Assembly (NCBI RefSeq): GCF_003752595.1
Contig: NZ_RKIJ01000011.1
Span: 179,322 to 243,321, forward strand
Direction: 5' to 3'
DNA from: Cellulomonas sp. PhB143
GTDB lineage: Bacteria; Actinomycetota; Actinomycetes; Actinomycetales; Cellulomonadaceae
DNA length: 64,000 nucleotides
Of the stretch, positions 63,985 through 64,000 are shown one piece after another; the first letter of the stretch is position 1, and each line of letters opens with the position of its first letter. Below the pieces are notes generated by a model, which had not been told where the DNA came from, searched no databases, and saw nothing but the letters and a program-made list of their open reading frames with translations. Position numbers and translations under genes: made by a program.

Positions 63985-64000
63985 CCCGCCTGCTGCATCA

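Overview
The window is 64 kb of very GC-rich, densely coding DNA. It looks like the chromosome of an actinobacterium, most likely in the Cellulosimicrobium / Cellulomonas / Isoptericola group. The reasons are the extreme G/C third-position bias, frequent GTG starts, ATGA/GTGA stop-start overlaps, actinobacterial-type ClpC, TopA with a lysine-rich tail, GTP-dependent PEP carboxykinase, an xylAB locus next to a ROK repressor, and a RamB-type regulator. The genus assignment is inference.

Layout. 1-15.3 kb is ordinary chromosome: the end of an oligopeptide ABC ATPase gene, a PAP2 phosphatase, topA, a two-gene FtsX/MacB-type ABC exporter, two tandem Gfo/Idh/MocA oxidoreductases, small metabolic genes, tmk with the DNA polymerase III delta' gene, and a secreted lipoprotein peptidase. 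A tRNA-Thr(CGT) and its terminator lie at 15.4 kb.

15.99-26.13 kb is an accessory block on one strand with stop-start overlaps between nearly all genes from 16.68 kb on. It is a RiPP gene cluster of the daptide type. It has two short precursor peptides that both end in GVAIT, a 66-aa membrane peptide, an ABC transporter pair, an M50 intramembrane protease, a family-2 glycosyltransferase, a probable recognition protein, a methyltransferase fused to a class III aminotransferase, an iron-ADH-family dehydrogenase and a YcaO protein. The predicted core is conversion of the C-terminal Thr by oxidative decarboxylation, transamination and N-methylation. The fusion, the glycosyltransferase and the YcaO protein (whose precursors have no Cys or Ser in the core) are the parts that look new.

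26.2-31.1 kb holds small housekeeping and hypothetical genes. clpC is at 31.4-33.9 kb. A DUF559 endonuclease-like gene at 34.1-35.0 kb is bracketed by two 74-bp near-identical repeats. 35.2-42.7 kb carries sugar-nucleotide and glycosyltransferase-type genes, a kinase, an orphan ABC ATPase, a FabH-like synthase, an SGNH esterase and an aldo/keto reductase. 42.7-46.7 kb is the xylose locus (ROK repressor, xylA, xylB). 46.7-52.6 kb contains trmL, an 8-oxoguanine deaminase-like gene, pckG and a divergent RamB-like regulator, with several strong intergenic repeats and hairpins.

52.6-58.7 kb is a second likely biosynthetic locus: a phosphopantetheinyl transferase, an M1 aminopeptidase and a 1356-aa Pls/PosA-type single-module NRPS. 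The adenylation code I read by eye (DAESIGTVVK) suggests lysine, so the product may be an isopeptide-linked poly(amino acid). 58.8-64.0 kb is the glycerol locus (glpK, glpF, glpD) with a divergent SorC-type regulator and an 18-bp perfect palindrome between them. Everything was read by eye; no database searches were possible.
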